DNA of 64,000 nt from Achromobacter pulmonis (lineage in GTDB: Bacteria; Pseudomonadota; Gammaproteobacteria; Burkholderiales; Burkholderiaceae_B): positions 1 through 64,000 of the forward strand of contig NZ_CADIJV010000009.1 in NCBI RefSeq assembly GCF_902859765.1, written 5' to 3'. Numbering within the stretch: position 1 is the first letter of the stretch; the number at the start of each line of letters is the position of its first letter. Position numbers and translations under genes: made by a program. Below the pieces are notes generated by a model that worked only from the letters and a program-made list of their open reading frames with translations, had not been told where the DNA came from and did not search any database. Positions 7,718 through 18,163 of this stretch are shown here, piece after piece.

Positions 7718-9343
7718 ATGATCAAGAAGTCGGATTTGTCCGACCCCAGGGCCATCGCCCGGTTGCGCGACAAACCGTTCCTCGAGCGGCACTCCCGCCG
7801 CTCTTGCATCCCGGAGCCACCATGCCGATCATGCCCCCAGCGCCCCCCCCAGCAGCATGCGCGACCCGCAGGCCGGTTCGATGATGCGGCCTGGCAGCAG
7901 TGGCCGTTCGCGCTGTGGCGACAGGGTTTCGAGCTGGCCCAGCAGGGCTGGGATGCGTGGGCGGGCGCCCTGCCGCTGACGGACGCGCACCAGCGCCAAC
8001 TGGCGGCGTTCGCGGCGCGCCTGTGGCTGGAACCGCTGGCCCCCGACAACAATCCCTATACCAACCCCCTGGTGTGGCGCCAGACCCTGAGCGAAGGCGG
8101 CGTCAACCTGCTGCGCGGCGCCTACAACGCCTGGGAAGACGGCGTGCGGCAATGGAGCGGGCAGCCGCCCGTCGGCGCCGAACACTTCCGCCCCGGCCAT
8201 GAGGTCGCGACCACGCCGGGCAAGGTGGTGCTGCGCAATGCCTTGGCCGAACTGATCCAATACCGGCCCACCACCGGGCGCGTGCGCCCCCAGCCGATTT
8301 TCATCGTGCCGGCCTGGATCATGAAGTACTACGTGCTGGATCTGTCGCCCCACAACTCACTGATCCGCTATCTGGTCGATCAGGGGTATACGGTGTTCTG
8401 CGTGTCCTGGAAGAATCCCACGCCCGCCGACCGCGACCAGGGCCTGGACGATTACCTGCGCCTGGGCGTGCGCGAGCCGCTGGCGGCGATCGAGGCGATC
8501 GTGCCCGGCGCTGCGGTGCACGCGGTGGGGTACTGCCTGGGCGGCACCCTGCTGACCATGGCCGCCAGCGCCATGGCGCGCGACGGTGACCGGCGCCTGG
8601 CCAGCCTGAGCCTGCTGGCGGCGCAGACCGACTTCAGCGAGCCCGGCCAGTTGGGCCTGTTCATCGACGCCTACCAGGTGGCGCTGATAGAGACGGAAAT
8701 GGCGGCGCTGGGCTACTTCCCCGCGCGCCAGATGAGCGGCGCGTTCCAGTTGCTGCGCGCGCAGCAACTGCTGTGGGCGCCCATGATCTCGGAATATCTG
8801 CTGGGCCAGCGCCGCCCCATGAATGACCTGCAGGCCTGGAACGCCGATTCCACCCGCATGCCGGCGCGCATGCATGGCCAATACCTGCGCCACCTGTACC
8901 TGGACAATGACCTGGCTTCCGGCCGCTATCTCGTGGACGGCCGTCCGGTGCGGCTGCAGGACCTGCGCCTGCCGATATTCTGCGTCGGCACGGAAACCGA
9001 CCACGTCGCGCCGTGGCGTTCGGTCTACAAGCTGCATGGCCTGGCGCCGGCGCCCTTGACGTTCGTGCTGACCAGCGGCGGCCACAACGCCGGCATCGTC
9101 AGCGAGCCAGGGCATCCGCGGCGGCACTTCCGCAGCCGCTTGCGCGCGGCCGGTGAACCGGCCTTGACGCCGGACGCCTGGCTGGCCGGCGCCGCGCCGC
9201 ACGAGGGCTCATGGTGGCCGCACTGGCTCGCCTGGCTGGACGCGCGCTCTGGCAAGCCGGTCAGCCCCCCCGGCCTCGGCGCCGCGCGCAAGGGCTATCC
9301 GGCGCTGGACGATGCGCCGGGCATTTACGTCACGGAGAAATGA
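7718..9343 (+). CDS. phaC: Poly(3-hydroxyalkanoate) synthase (class I-like)
   Basis: It polymerises (R)-3-hydroxyacyl-CoA on the surface of PHA granules. The 541-residue frame has the alpha/beta-hydrolase core with a lipase-like box GYCLGG (catalytic Cys273), Asp428 (TETDHVAPW) and His456 (SGGHNAGI), plus the PHA-synthase segments RFDDAAWQQWPFALWRQGF and PAWIMKYYVLDLSPHNSLI. The first 50 residues do not look like the family and include a run read from eight C (7843-7850). A better ribosome binding site (CCGGAG) precedes an ATG at 7822, which is out of frame by one base and would join this frame if the tract had seven C. The start is therefore uncertain. It is the first gene of the cluster shared with efflux genes. 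Confidence 0.85.
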   Translation: MIKKSDLSDPRAIARLRDKPFLERHSRRSCIPEPPCRSCPQRPPQQHARPAGRFDDAAWQQWPFALWRQGFELAQQGWDAWAGALPLTDAHQRQLAAFAARLWLEPLAPDNNPYTNPLVWRQTLSEGGVNLLRGAYNAWEDGVRQWSGQPPVGAEHFRPGHEVATTPGKVVLRNALAELIQYRPTTGRVRPQPIFIVPAWIMKYYVLDLSPHNSLIRYLVDQGYTVFCVSWKNPTPADRDQGLDDYLRLGVREPLAAIEAIVPGAAVHAVGYCLGGTLLTMAASAMARDGDRRLASLSLLAAQTDFSEPGQLGLFIDAYQVALIETEMAALGYFPARQMSGAFQLLRAQQLLWAPMISEYLLGQRRPMNDLQAWNADSTRMPARMHGQYLRHLYLDNDLASGRYLVDGRPVRLQDLRLPIFCVGTETDHVAPWRSVYKLHGLAPAPLTFVLTSGGHNAGIVSEPGHPRRHFRSRLRAAGEPALTPDAWLAGAAPHEGSWWPHWLAWLDARSGKPVSPPGLGAARKGYPALDDAPGIYVTEK

Positions 9344-9345
9344 GC

Positions 9346-10908
9346 ATGACCCGCCGCCCCCTTCCGCTGCGGCGCGCCGCCCGCCTGGCGCCGGCCATCC
9401 TGGCGGCGCTGCTGGCGCAGGGCTGTGTATCGATGGCGCCGCAATACGTCCGGCCCGCGGCGCCGGTGGCCGCCGTCTATCCCGGCCAGGCCGCCTCCGC
9501 CACGCCCGGCGCCACCGCGCGGGACGCGGCGCAGATCGGCTGGCGCGACTACTTCACCGACCCCGTGCTGCAGGGCCTGATCGACGCCGCCCTGGCGTAT
9601 AACCGCGACCTGCGCGTGGCCCTGCTGCGTGTCGAGGAAGCGCGCGCGCTCTACGGCATCCAGCGCGCCGACCAGTTCCCCACGATCGGCGCGCAGGCCG
9701 AAGGCGCCCGCGCCCGCACGCCGGGCGACCTGAACCTCACCGGCCAGCCGCAAGTGACCAGCCAGTACCAGGTAGGCGTGGGCATGGCGGCCTGGGAACT
9801 GGATTTCTGGGGCCGCGTGCGCAGCCTCAAGGATGCTGCGCTGGAGAACTACCTTGCCTCCGACGCGGCCGCCAAGGCAGCCACGCTCAGCCTGGTGACG
9901 CAGGTCGCGGACAGCTACCTGTCGCTGCGCGAACTGGACGAACGGCTGGCATTGACCCGCGCCACCATTGCCTCGCGCGAGGAATCGCTGCGCATCTTCC
10001 GCCGCCGCTTCGAGGTGGGATCGATCTCGAAGCTGGACCTGACCCAGGTCGAAACGCTATGGCAGCAGGCGCGGGCGCTCGGCGCCGAGCTGGAGCAGGC
10101 CCGCGCCACGCAAGCCCATGCGCTGGAACTGCTGACCGGCGAGCCGCTGGCCCTGCCACTGCCGCGCGCGGGCCTGGACGACGACAGCGTGATGCGCGAC
10201 CTGCCAGCCGGGCTGCCCTCGGACCTGCTGGCCAACCGGCCCGACATCGTTGCCGCCGAACACCAACTGCGCGCCGCCAATGCCAACATCGGCGCGGCCC
10301 GCGCCGCCTTCTTTCCGCGCATCACGCTGACCGGCGCGTTCGGCACCGCCAGCGCCGAACTGGATGGCCTGTTCGGCGGCGGCAGCCGCGCCTGGAACTT
10401 CGCGCCCAGCCTCGACCTGCCCCTGTTCGACGCCGGGCGCCGGAGCGCGAATCTGGACCTGGCCGAGGTGCGCCGCGACCAGGCGGTGGCCGGCTACGAA
10501 CGCGCCATTCAGAGCGCCTTCAAGGATGTGGCCGATGCGCTGTCGGCACGCCGCTGGCTGGCCGAACAGGTGCAGGTATTGCGCGCCACCGTGCAGGCGC
10601 AGAGCGAGCGCGCGCGCCTGGCCAAGCTGCGCTACGACCACGGCGCCTCGCCCTACCTGGAGGTGCTGGACGCACAGCGCGACCTGCTGGCGGCGCAGCA
10701 GGCGCTGGTGCAGACGCGCCGCGCCCTGCTGGCGGCACGGGTCGGGCTGTATGCCGCGCTTGGCGGCGGCACGCGCGTGGCGACGCCGGCCGCCCCCTCG
10801 CCGCAAGCGGCATCCGCCCCGCCGGCGGGGCGCGCGACGCCAGACCGCGCCGGTGCGGCTCCCGCTGCCACCGCCCCCGCGCCGATCAATACAGGATACG
10901 CACCATGA
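9346..10908 (+). CDS. NodT-family outer-membrane efflux lipoprotein
   Basis: A 520-residue TolC-like outer-membrane channel subunit. The signal peptide ends in a lipobox (LLAQGC, Cys27). Two repeats of the outer-membrane efflux family follow, with motifs [20 protein letters not shown] and [20 protein letters not shown]. The last 45 residues are Ala/Pro-rich. I chose the ATG at 9346, since GGAG lies at a proper distance; the ATG at 9340 would overlap the phaC stop and leave no spacing. Its stop overlaps the HlyD start (ATGA), so the pump genes are coupled. It should join the HlyD protein and the ABC parts in a trans-envelope exporter. Confidence 0.92.
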   Translation: MTRRPLPLRRAARLAPAILAALLAQGCVSMAPQYVRPAAPVAAVYPGQAASATPGATARDAAQIGWRDYFTDPVLQGLIDAALAYNRDLRVALLRVEEARALYGIQRADQFPTIGAQAEGARARTPGDLNLTGQPQVTSQYQVGVGMAAWELDFWGRVRSLKDAALENYLASDAAAKAATLSLVTQVADSYLSLRELDERLALTRATIASREESLRIFRRRFEVGSISKLDLTQVETLWQQARALGAELEQARATQAHALELLTGEPLALPLPRAGLDDDSVMRDLPAGLPSDLLANRPDIVAAEHQLRAANANIGAARAAFFPRITLTGAFGTASAELDGLFGGGSRAWNFAPSLDLPLFDAGRRSANLDLAEVRRDQAVAGYERAIQSAFKDVADALSARRWLAEQVQVLRATVQAQSERARLAKLRYDHGASPYLEVLDAQRDLLAAQQALVQTRRALLAARVGLYAALGGGTRVATPAAPSPQAASAPPAGRATPDRAGAAPAATAPAPINTGYAP

Positions 10909-11972
10909 AGCTGCCCACCCGAAAACTGATTCCCCTGCTTGCGATCGCGGTCTTGGCCGCCGCCGGCTACTATGGCTGGCGCATGCTGTCGGACACCGGC
11001 CCCGGCCCGGGCTTCATCAGCGGCAATGGCCGCATCGAGGCCACCGAGGTCGACGTTGCCACCAAACTGGCCGGACGGGTGCAGGACGTGCTGGTGGCCG
11101 AGGGCGATTTCGTCAGCGCCGGCCAGCCGCTGGCCCGCATGCAGATCGACACGCTGCAGGCGCAACGCGAAGAGGCCCGCGCCCAGTACCAGCAGGCCGT
11201 CAACAACGCCGCCAGCGCCGCCGCGCAGGTGGCGCAGCGCGAAAGCGACAAGCTCGCCGCCGAGGCCGTGGTGGTGCAGCGCGAAAGCGAACTGGACGCC
11301 GCGCGCCGGCGCCTGGCGCGGTCCGAGACCCTGTCCAAGGAAGGCGCTTCGTCGATTCAGGAGCTGGACGACGACCGCGCCCGGGTGCGCAGCGCGCAGG
11401 CCGCGGTCAACGCCGCACGCGCGCAGGTCAACGCGGCGCAGGCCGCCATTGACGCCACCCGCGCCGCGCAGGTGGGCGCCCGCTCGGCGATCGACGCGGC
11501 GCAGGCCACCATTGCCCGCATCGAGGCCGATATCGCCGACAGCGAACTGCGCGCCCCGCGCGACGGCCGCGTGCAGTATCGCGTGGCCCAGGCCGGCGAG
11601 GTGCTGGGCGCCGGCGGCAAGGTGCTGAATATGGTCGATCTGGCCGATGTCTACATGACGTTCTTCCTGCCGGAGCAGGCCGCCGGCCGCGTCGCCCTGG
11701 GCCAGGACGTGCGCATCGTGCTGGACGCGGCGCCCCAATATGTGATTCCTGCCAAGGTATCGTTCGTGGCCAGCACCGCGCAGTTCACGCCCAAGACGGT
11801 CGAGACGGCCACCGAGCGGCAGAAGCTGATGTTCCGCGTCAAGGCGCAGATCGACCCCGAGCTGCTGCGCCAGCACCTGCGCCAGGTCAAGACCGGCCTG
11901 CCCGGCGTGGCCTGGCTCAAGCTGGACGCCGATGCGCAGTGGCCCGCCAACCTTGAAGTCAAGGTGCCGTGA
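10905..11972 (+). CDS. HlyD/YhiI-type periplasmic adaptor
   Basis: A 355-residue membrane-fusion protein. One N-terminal membrane anchor ([18 protein letters not shown]) is followed by a lipoyl/biotinyl half-motif ([20 protein letters not shown]), a long Ala/Gln/Arg-rich coiled coil at about residues 90-205, the second half-motif ([20 protein letters not shown]) and a beta-barrel. It corresponds to YhiI of the yhiI-rbbA-yhhJ group. Start and stop overlap both neighbours (ATGA with nodT, TGATG with rbbA). It links the inner-membrane ABC components to the NodT channel. Confidence 0.92.
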   Translation: MKLPTRKLIPLLAIAVLAAAGYYGWRMLSDTGPGPGFISGNGRIEATEVDVATKLAGRVQDVLVAEGDFVSAGQPLARMQIDTLQAQREEARAQYQQAVNNAASAAAQVAQRESDKLAAEAVVVQRESELDAARRRLARSETLSKEGASSIQELDDDRARVRSAQAAVNAARAQVNAAQAAIDATRAAQVGARSAIDAAQATIARIEADIADSELRAPRDGRVQYRVAQAGEVLGAGGKVLNMVDLADVYMTFFLPEQAAGRVALGQDVRIVLDAAPQYVIPAKVSFVASTAQFTPKTVETATERQKLMFRVKAQIDPELLRQHLRQVKTGLPGVAWLKLDADAQWPANLEVKVP

Positions 11973-14719
11973 TGACCGCGACCACGACGGCCTCCCCCGC
12001 TCCGGTGGTCAAGCTGTCGGGGGTATCGCTGCGCTACGGCAAGACGCTGGCGCTGGACGCCATTTCGCTGGACATCCCGGCCGGCCGCATGGTGGGCCTG
12101 ATCGGCCCGGACGGCGTGGGCAAGTCGAGCCTGCTGGCGCTGGCCGCGGGCTCGCGCGCGGTGCAGACCGGCACGGTCCAGGTGCTGGGCGGCGACATGG
12201 CCGACAAGCGCCACCGCGATGACGTCTGCCCCCGCATCGCCTACATGCCGCAGGGGCTGGGCAAGAACCTCTACCCCACCCTGTCGGTGGAAGAGAACCT
12301 GCAGTTCTTCGGCCGCCTGTTCGGCCATGGCGCGGCCGAGCGGCGCCGCCGCATCGACAGCCTGACGCAAAGCACCGGCCTGGCCGAGTTCCTGTCGCGC
12401 CCGGTCGGCAAGCTGTCCGGCGGCATGAAGCAGAAGCTGGGCCTGTGCTGCGCGCTGATCCACGACCCCGACCTGCTGATCCTGGACGAACCCACCACCG
12501 GCGTCGACCCGCTGGCGCGGGCGCAATTCTGGGACCTGATCAACCAGATCCGGCGCGACCGCCCGGGCATGAGCGTGATCGTCGCCACGGCCTACATGGA
12601 CGAGGCGCAGCGTTTCGATTGGCTCATCGCCATGGACGACGGCCGCGTGCTGGCCACCGGCACCCCGGACGAACTGCGTCAGCGCACCGGCACGGGATCG
12701 CTGGAGGCCGCCTTCATCGCCCTGCTGCCCGAGGAGAAACGGCGCGGGCACAAGCCCGTCGAGATCACGCCGCTGGCGCTGGGCGACGACGCGCCCATTG
12801 CCATCGAGGCGCGCGACCTGACCATGCGCTTCGGTGACTTCGTCGCGGTGGACCACGTCAACTTCCGTATCCGCAAGGGCGAGATCTTCGGCTTTCTCGG
12901 CTCCAACGGCTGCGGCAAGTCCACCACCATGAAGATGCTGACCGGCCTGTTGCCGGCCAGCGAGGGCCGCGCCTGGCTGTTCGGCACCGAAGTCGACCCG
13001 CGCGATCTCGACACGCGCCGGCGTGTCGGCTATATGTCGCAGGCATTCTCGCTTTATGGCGAGCTGACCGTCCGCCAGAACCTGGTGCTGCACGCGCGGC
13101 TGTTCCACGTGCCCGAGGCGCACATCCCGGCGCGCGTGGACGAAATGGTAGCGCGCTTCGATCTGGGCGAAGCGCTGGACGAACTGCCCGAGAAACTGCC
13201 CATGGGCGTGCGCCAGCGCCTGTCGCTGGCGGTGGCCATGGTGCACAAGCCCGAGCTGCTGATCCTGGACGAACCGACCTCGGGCGTGGACCCGGTGGCG
13301 CGCGACAACTTCTGGCGCCTGTTGATCGCGCTGGCGCGGCAGGACCAGGTCACCATTTTCATCTCGACCCACTTCATGAACGAGGCCCAGCGCTGCGACC
13401 GCATGTCGCTGATGCATGCGGGCAAAGTGCTGGTCAGCGCCGCGCCCGACGAGATCACCCGGATGCGCGGCGCCAGCACGCTCGAAGAGGCCTTCATCGC
13501 CTATCTGGTCGACGCCGGCGCGGGCACCCGACCCGGCGCGGCGGCAGCGGCCGGGCCGACGCAGGAGGCCGCGGAACCGGCCCAAGAAATGCGCGGCTTC
13601 AGTCTGCAGCGCATGTACAGCTATATGTGGCGTGAGGCGCTGGAACTGCGCCGCGACCCGGTGCGCGCCACCCTGGCGCTGGCCGGGTCGCTGCTGCTGA
13701 TGTTCGTGATCGGCTTCGGCATCAGCCTGGATGTCGAAGACTTGCGCTATGCCGTCATGGACCGCGACCAGACCGCGCTGAGCCAGAACTACAGCCTGAA
13801 CCTGGCGGGATCGCGCTACTTCATCGAGCAGCCCCCCATCACCAGCTACCAGGACATGGACGCGCGCATGCGCAGCGGCGAACTGTCATTGGCGATCGAG
13901 ATTCCACAGGGCTTTGCGCGCGACGCCGAACGCGGCCGCAAGGCCCAGATCGGCGTGTGGATCGATGGCGCCATGCCGCAGCGCGCCGAAACCATCCGCG
14001 GCTACGTGCTCGGCATGCACCAGGGCTGGCTGCAGCAACAGGCGCGCGAACGCCTGGGCGCGGCAGCCACCCAGCAGGTCGGCATCGAAACCCGCTTTCG
14101 CTACAACCCGGATGTGCGCAGCCTGCCGGCCATGGTGCCGGCCGTGATTCCGCTGTTGCTGCTGATGATGCCGGCAATGCTGACAGCGCTGGCGGTGGTG
14201 CGCGAGAAGGAACTGGGCTCGATCATCAACCTGTACGTCACCCCGGTGACGCGGCTGGAATTCCTGCTGGGCAAGCAAGCGCCGTACGTGGCGCTGGCGA
14301 TGCTGAATTTCCTGTTGATGGCGCTGATGGCCGTGACCCTGTTCGGAGTGCCGATCACCGGCAGCTTCGCCACCCTGCTGGCGGCGGCCTTTATCTACAA
14401 CGTGGTGGCCACCGCCATCGGTCTGCTGGCCTCGACCTTCACCCGCAGCCAGATCGCCGCGCTGTTCTTCACCATGATCGGCACGCTGGTGCCGGCGGTG
14501 CAGTTCGCCGGCCTGCTCAACCCGGTATCGTCGCTGGAAGGCGCCGGCAAGCTGATCGGCCAGGTCTACCCCGCCACGCACATGCTGACCATCAGCCGCG
14601 GCGTGTTCAGCAAGGCGCTGGACTTCTCCAATCTGCAGGGATCGTTCTGGCCGCTGCTGGTCGCCATTCCCGTGATCCTGGGCGCGTCGACACTCCTTTT
14701 GAGAAAGCAGGAGACCTGA
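11972..14719 (+). CDS. rbbA: RbbA-type ABC ATPase/permease fusion
   Basis: A 915-residue protein with two ABC ATPase domains and a C-terminal ABC2 permease. The first domain has Walker A GPDGVGKS (residues 45-52), signature LSGGMKQK (near 148) and Walker [14 protein letters not shown]. The second has Walker [10 protein letters not shown] (near 310), a degenerate signature ([10 protein letters not shown]) and Walker [14 protein letters not shown]. From about residue 560 come membrane segments ([20 protein letters not shown] and five more near the end). Length and order match E. coli RbbA/YhiH (911 residues), a ribosome-associated ATPase and putative transporter. The ATG at 11972 shares a base with the HlyD stop. 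Confidence 0.93.
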   Translation: MTATTTASPAPVVKLSGVSLRYGKTLALDAISLDIPAGRMVGLIGPDGVGKSSLLALAAGSRAVQTGTVQVLGGDMADKRHRDDVCPRIAYMPQGLGKNLYPTLSVEENLQFFGRLFGHGAAERRRRIDSLTQSTGLAEFLSRPVGKLSGGMKQKLGLCCALIHDPDLLILDEPTTGVDPLARAQFWDLINQIRRDRPGMSVIVATAYMDEAQRFDWLIAMDDGRVLATGTPDELRQRTGTGSLEAAFIALLPEEKRRGHKPVEITPLALGDDAPIAIEARDLTMRFGDFVAVDHVNFRIRKGEIFGFLGSNGCGKSTTMKMLTGLLPASEGRAWLFGTEVDPRDLDTRRRVGYMSQAFSLYGELTVRQNLVLHARLFHVPEAHIPARVDEMVARFDLGEALDELPEKLPMGVRQRLSLAVAMVHKPELLILDEPTSGVDPVARDNFWRLLIALARQDQVTIFISTHFMNEAQRCDRMSLMHAGKVLVSAAPDEITRMRGASTLEEAFIAYLVDAGAGTRPGAAAAAGPTQEAAEPAQEMRGFSLQRMYSYMWREALELRRDPVRATLALAGSLLLMFVIGFGISLDVEDLRYAVMDRDQTALSQNYSLNLAGSRYFIEQPPITSYQDMDARMRSGELSLAIEIPQGFARDAERGRKAQIGVWIDGAMPQRAETIRGYVLGMHQGWLQQQARERLGAAATQQVGIETRFRYNPDVRSLPAMVPAVIPLLLLMMPAMLTALAVVREKELGSIINLYVTPVTRLEFLLGKQAPYVALAMLNFLLMALMAVTLFGVPITGSFATLLAAAFIYNVVATAIGLLASTFTRSQIAALFFTMIGTLVPAVQFAGLLNPVSSLEGAGKLIGQVYPATHMLTISRGVFSKALDFSNLQGSFWPLLVAIPVILGASTLLLRKQET

Positions 14720-14722
14720 GCC

Positions 14723-15850
14723 ATGCCGCGACATGCCGCCAATATCTTCCGCCTGGGCGTCAAGGAACTGTGGAGCCTGGCGCGCGACCCGATGATGCTG
14801 GTGCTGATCTGCGTGTCGTTCACGCTGATGATCTACACGGCCGCCACCGCCGTGCCCGAATCGCTGCACAACGCCGCGATCGCGGTGGTGGACGAGGACG
14901 CCTCGCCCCTGTCCGCGCGCATCACCTCGGCGTTCTATCCGCCGCATTTCACCCGGCCGGCGATGGTCAACCTGGCCGAGGCCGACGCCGGCATGGACGC
15001 CGGGCGCTATACCTTCGTGGTCAACGTGCCCCCCAATTTGCAGCGCGACGTGCTGGCCGGCAGGCCGGCCGAGATCCAGCTGAACGTGGACGCCACCCGC
15101 ATGAGCCAGGCGTTCACCGGCAGCAGCTACATCCAGCAGATCATCACCGACGAGATCAACGAATTCGTCCAGCGCTACCGCAAGCCGACCGAACTGCCGG
15201 TGGACCTGGCGGTGCGCATGCGCTTCAACCCGAATCTGACCCAGGCGTGGTTCGGCAGCCTGATGGAGATCATCAACAACGTCACCATGCTGTCCATCAT
15301 CCTGACCGGCGCGGCCCTGATCCGCGAACGCGAGCACGGCACCATCGAACACCTGCTGGTCATGCCTGTTACTCCCACCGAGATCATGCTGGCGAAAGTG
15401 TGGTCCATGGGGCTGGTGGTATTGGTGTCCGCTGCGCTATCGTTGACATTCGTCGTGCGTGGCCTGCTGCACGTGCCGGTCGAGGGATCGGTGGCGCTGT
15501 TCCTGGCCGGAGTGGCGCTGCATCTGTTCGCGACCACCTCCATGGGCATCTTCATGGCCACCCTTGCGCGCAGCATGCCGCAATTCGGCATGCTGCTGGT
15601 GCTGGTGCTGCTGCCGCTGCAACTGCTGTCCGGCGGCACCACGCCGCGCGAGAGCATGCCGGAATTCGTGCAGAACATCATGCTGGCCGCCCCCACCACC
15701 CATTTCGTGGAACTCGGCCAGGCCATTCTCTTTCGCGGCGCGGGATTGAGCGTCGTCTGGCAACCGTTCCTGGCGCTGGCGCTGATCGGCAGCGTCCTGT
15801 TCGCCTTCTCGTTGACCCGTTTCCGCAAGACCCTCAGCCAGATGGCGTGA
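14723..15850 (+). CDS. yhhJ: YhhJ-type ABC-2 permease
   Basis: A 375-residue inner-membrane permease of the ABC-2 family. One N-terminal helix (MMLVLICVSFTLMIYTAATA) is followed by a large periplasmic domain (about residues 45-175) and a block of five helices from 190 to the end (VTMLSIILTGAALIREREHG is the typical ABC-2 motif). It starts 3 bp after rbbA, matching the rbbA-yhhJ order known in enterobacteria. With the HlyD and NodT proteins it forms an exporter whose substrate is not known; the phasin and PhaB genes that follow are co-directional. Confidence 0.92.
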   Translation: MPRHAANIFRLGVKELWSLARDPMMLVLICVSFTLMIYTAATAVPESLHNAAIAVVDEDASPLSARITSAFYPPHFTRPAMVNLAEADAGMDAGRYTFVVNVPPNLQRDVLAGRPAEIQLNVDATRMSQAFTGSSYIQQIITDEINEFVQRYRKPTELPVDLAVRMRFNPNLTQAWFGSLMEIINNVTMLSIILTGAALIREREHGTIEHLLVMPVTPTEIMLAKVWSMGLVVLVSAALSLTFVVRGLLHVPVEGSVALFLAGVALHLFATTSMGIFMATLARSMPQFGMLLVLVLLPLQLLSGGTTPRESMPEFVQNIMLAAPTTHFVELGQAILFRGAGLSVVWQPFLALALIGSVLFAFSLTRFRKTLSQMA

Positions 15851-15896
15851 GGCCTGTGCATTCGTTGCCCCTTACCACTCACTCTTAAAAGGACGC

Positions 15897-16370
15897 ATGA
15901 TGAAGAAGACAACCGCTTCCACGCCCCAGGACCTCGCCGGCGCCAACGCCGCCTACTGCCAACGCCTGGGCGAACTGGCGCGCGAGAGCCAGCAGCGCTG
16001 GCTGCAACTGGGCCAGCGCCTGGCCAGCGACGGCACCGGCCAGTACCTGTCAACGCTGGCGCCGCTCAAACTCGACGGCAACTGGCAGAACATCGCTCCC
16101 GCGCTGGGCGAGGTCACGCGCAAGCAATGGCAGAGCCAGCTCGAGGCCAGCCAGGCCATCACCCACGCCGCGCTGGAAGACCAGGCGGCGCTGGCCGCGG
16201 GCGTCAGCGAAGCCGTCAGCGGCTGGTTGCGCAGCGCCTCGGCCGCGGCCAGCGGCGGCCTGGCCGAATCGCCGCTGACGCGCATGTGGTCCTCCTATTT
16301 CGACCAGATGACCTCGGCCTGCTCGGCCATGCGCGAAGCCAGCCAGTTCGGAGCACGCCATGGCGACTAA
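15897..16370 (+). CDS. Phasin-like granule-associated protein
   Basis: A 157-residue helical protein rich in Ala, Gln and Ser with no cysteine-based active site, typical in size and composition of phasins, which coat PHA granules. Recognisable parts are LGELARESQQRWLQLGQRLA and KQWQSQLEASQAITHAALED. The sequence family is weakly conserved, so context carries weight: it lies in a cluster with phaC and overlaps phaB by 11 bp. Two adjacent ATGs (15897 and 15900) follow AAAGGA; either could be used. A PHA-synthesis-associated DUF is the main alternative. Confidence 0.65.
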   Translation: MMKKTTASTPQDLAGANAAYCQRLGELARESQQRWLQLGQRLASDGTGQYLSTLAPLKLDGNWQNIAPALGEVTRKQWQSQLEASQAITHAALEDQAALAAGVSEAVSGWLRSASAAASGGLAESPLTRMWSSYFDQMTSACSAMREASQFGARHGD

Positions 16371-17106
16371 ACGCACCGCGCTCGTCACCGGCGGCACCGG
16401 CTGCCTGGGACGCGCCATCGCCCTGGCCTTGCACGACGCCGGCCACGACGTCATCGTCACCTATCACTCGGACGAAGCCGGCGCCCGGGCCTGGATCGAC
16501 GAGGAGGCCCGCCAGGGACGCCGCTTCGACCAGGTCAAGATCGACGTGGCCGACTACGATGCATGCCAGGCGCTGGCGCGGCGCCTGGCCGACGATGGCC
16601 GCCAGATCGACATCCTGGTCAACAACGCCGGCATCACCCGCGACGCCAGCCTGCGCAAGATGAGCTACGAAAACTGGCACGACGTCCTGCACAGCAATCT
16701 CGACTCGATGTTCAACATGACGCAACCCCTGTGCGGGCCGATGGCCGACCGCGGCTGGGGACGCATCGTCAACATCTCGTCGGTGAACGGTTCCAAGGGC
16801 GCTTTCGGCCAGACCAACTACGCCGCATCGAAAGCCGGCATCCATGGCTTCACCAAGTCGCTGGCGCTGGAGCTGGCCAGGAAGGGCGTCACGGTCAACA
16901 CCGTATCGCCGGGGTACCTGGCCACGCGCATGGTCGAGGCGGTGCCCGAGGACGTGCTCAAGGAGAAGATCCTGCCGCAGATCCCGCTGGGCCGGCTGGG
17001 CCAGCCCGCCGAAATCGCCGCGCTGGTGGCATTTATCTGCAGCGACGCGGCGGCGTTCATGACCGGCAGCAATGTCGCCATGAACGGCGGGCAGCACATG
17101 TATTGA
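16360..17106 (+). CDS. phaB: Acetoacetyl-CoA reductase (SDR)
   Basis: A 248-residue NADPH-type short-chain reductase that should convert acetoacetyl-CoA to (R)-3-hydroxybutyryl-CoA, the precursor for PhaC. The cofactor loop is TGGTGCLG, followed by NNAGITRD and the catalytic triad Ser-Tyr-Lys in ISSVNGSKGAFGQTNYAASK. The residues NGSKGAFGQTNYAASKAGIHG are close to PhaB enzymes rather than to FabG. It is the last gene of the cluster and overlaps the phasin-like gene. It is convergent with a LysR gene. Confidence 0.88.
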   Translation: MATKRTALVTGGTGCLGRAIALALHDAGHDVIVTYHSDEAGARAWIDEEARQGRRFDQVKIDVADYDACQALARRLADDGRQIDILVNNAGITRDASLRKMSYENWHDVLHSNLDSMFNMTQPLCGPMADRGWGRIVNISSVNGSKGAFGQTNYAASKAGIHGFTKSLALELARKGVTVNTVSPGYLATRMVEAVPEDVLKEKILPQIPLGRLGQPAEIAALVAFICSDAAAFMTGSNVAMNGGQHMY

Positions 17107-17140
17107 TGCGGGCCGCGCAACGCTGGCGCCGCCGCCGGCC

Positions 17141-18037
17141 TCAGGCTGCCGGCGACGCCATTTCCTCGATCAGGAAGTCGACCAGCGCGCGCACTTTCGC
17201 CACCATGTGGCGGCGCGAGGGATAGACCACGTAGACGTCGGTTTTCGCCGGCGTCCAGTCGGATAACACACGGCGCAGCGCGCCGCTTTCCAGGTCGGCC
17301 TGCACGTAGACGCGCGGCACCAGGCTCACGCCCAATCCGGCGCGCAACGCATCCCGCACCGCCAGGCTGGAATTGACCTTGTAGCGTCCCCGCACCTGCA
17401 CCCGTTCGAGCTGGCCGCCGCGCTGGAAGGTCCATTCATCGGCATGCCCGGACAGCGTGAAGCGCACGCACTCCAGGCGCCGCAGGTCGGCGGGCTGCTG
17501 CGGTTCACCGTGCTCGCGCAGGTAGGCCGGCGCGCCGCACAGCACATGTTCCAGCGTCATCAGCTTGCGCGCCACCAGGCTCGATTCTTCCAGCCGGTCG
17601 CTGCCCCGGATGGCTACGTCGAATCCTTCCCGCACCAGGTCGATGCGACGATCCTCCAGATGCAGGTCCAGCGACAGGCGCGGATGGCGCGCCAGGAAGC
17701 GCGGCATGGCGGTCGACAACAGCGTCAGGCTCAACGACATGGGCGCGCTGACGCGCAGCGTGCCGGTGGGTTCATGCTGCAATGGCCCAAGGGACATCTC
17801 GGCTTCGTGCAGGTCATCCAGGACGCGGACAATCTGCTCGTAGTATTGCCGCCCCGCCTCGGTCAGGCTCATGCGACGGGTGGTGCGGTTCAGCAGGCGC
17901 ACCGCCACGTGCGCCTCGAGTTCGGCGATGTTCTTGCTGACGGCGGCGGGCGACAACCCCACCTGGCGCGAGGCGGCGGCAAAGCCGCCTTGCTCGACCA
18001 CTTGGCGGAAGACCTTGAGGGCGGTGAGATGGTCCAT
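17141..18037 (-). CDS. LysR-family regulator (of the divergent exporter)
   Basis: A 298-residue LysR regulator. The N-terminal winged HTH is complete (GGFAAASRQVGLSPAAVSKN, then LLNRTTRRMSLTEAG), and a periplasmic-binding-protein-like effector domain follows (residues 90-290). The ATG at 18037 puts the HTH at the usual place. It is divergent from a DMT-type exporter gene, and an inverted repeat lies 8 bp from its start. It probably controls the exporter; the ligand is unknown. Confidence 0.9.
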   Translation of the reverse strand: MDHLTALKVFRQVVEQGGFAAASRQVGLSPAAVSKNIAELEAHVAVRLLNRTTRRMSLTEAGRQYYEQIVRVLDDLHEAEMSLGPLQHEPTGTLRVSAPMSLSLTLLSTAMPRFLARHPRLSLDLHLEDRRIDLVREGFDVAIRGSDRLEESSLVARKLMTLEHVLCGAPAYLREHGEPQQPADLRRLECVRFTLSGHADEWTFQRGGQLERVQVRGRYKVNSSLAVRDALRAGLGVSLVPRVYVQADLESGALRRVLSDWTPAKTDVYVVYPSRRHMVAKVRALVDFLIEEMASPAA

Positions 18038-18044
18038 GGGCGCT

Positions 18045-18067
18045 ATTATTTACCAGCGGTGAATTAT
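18045..18067. promoter_or_regulatory. Putative LysR operator
   Basis: The segment is an imperfect inverted repeat centred on TTTACC-AGC-GGTGAA and flanked by ATTA/TTAT. It fits the T-N11-A LysR pattern and lies between the divergent LysR and DMT genes. A second inverted pair, ATTGAA (18074-18079) and TTCAAT (18104-18109), lies toward the exporter. Confidence 0.45.
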
Positions 18068-18163
18068 CTAACGATTGAAATGCATATTATCGCCATGAAG
18101 CGATTCAATTAGCCTGTCGGTACTGCCTCTGGCGCCACGCGCGCCCGCCTGAAGGAACGCCTT

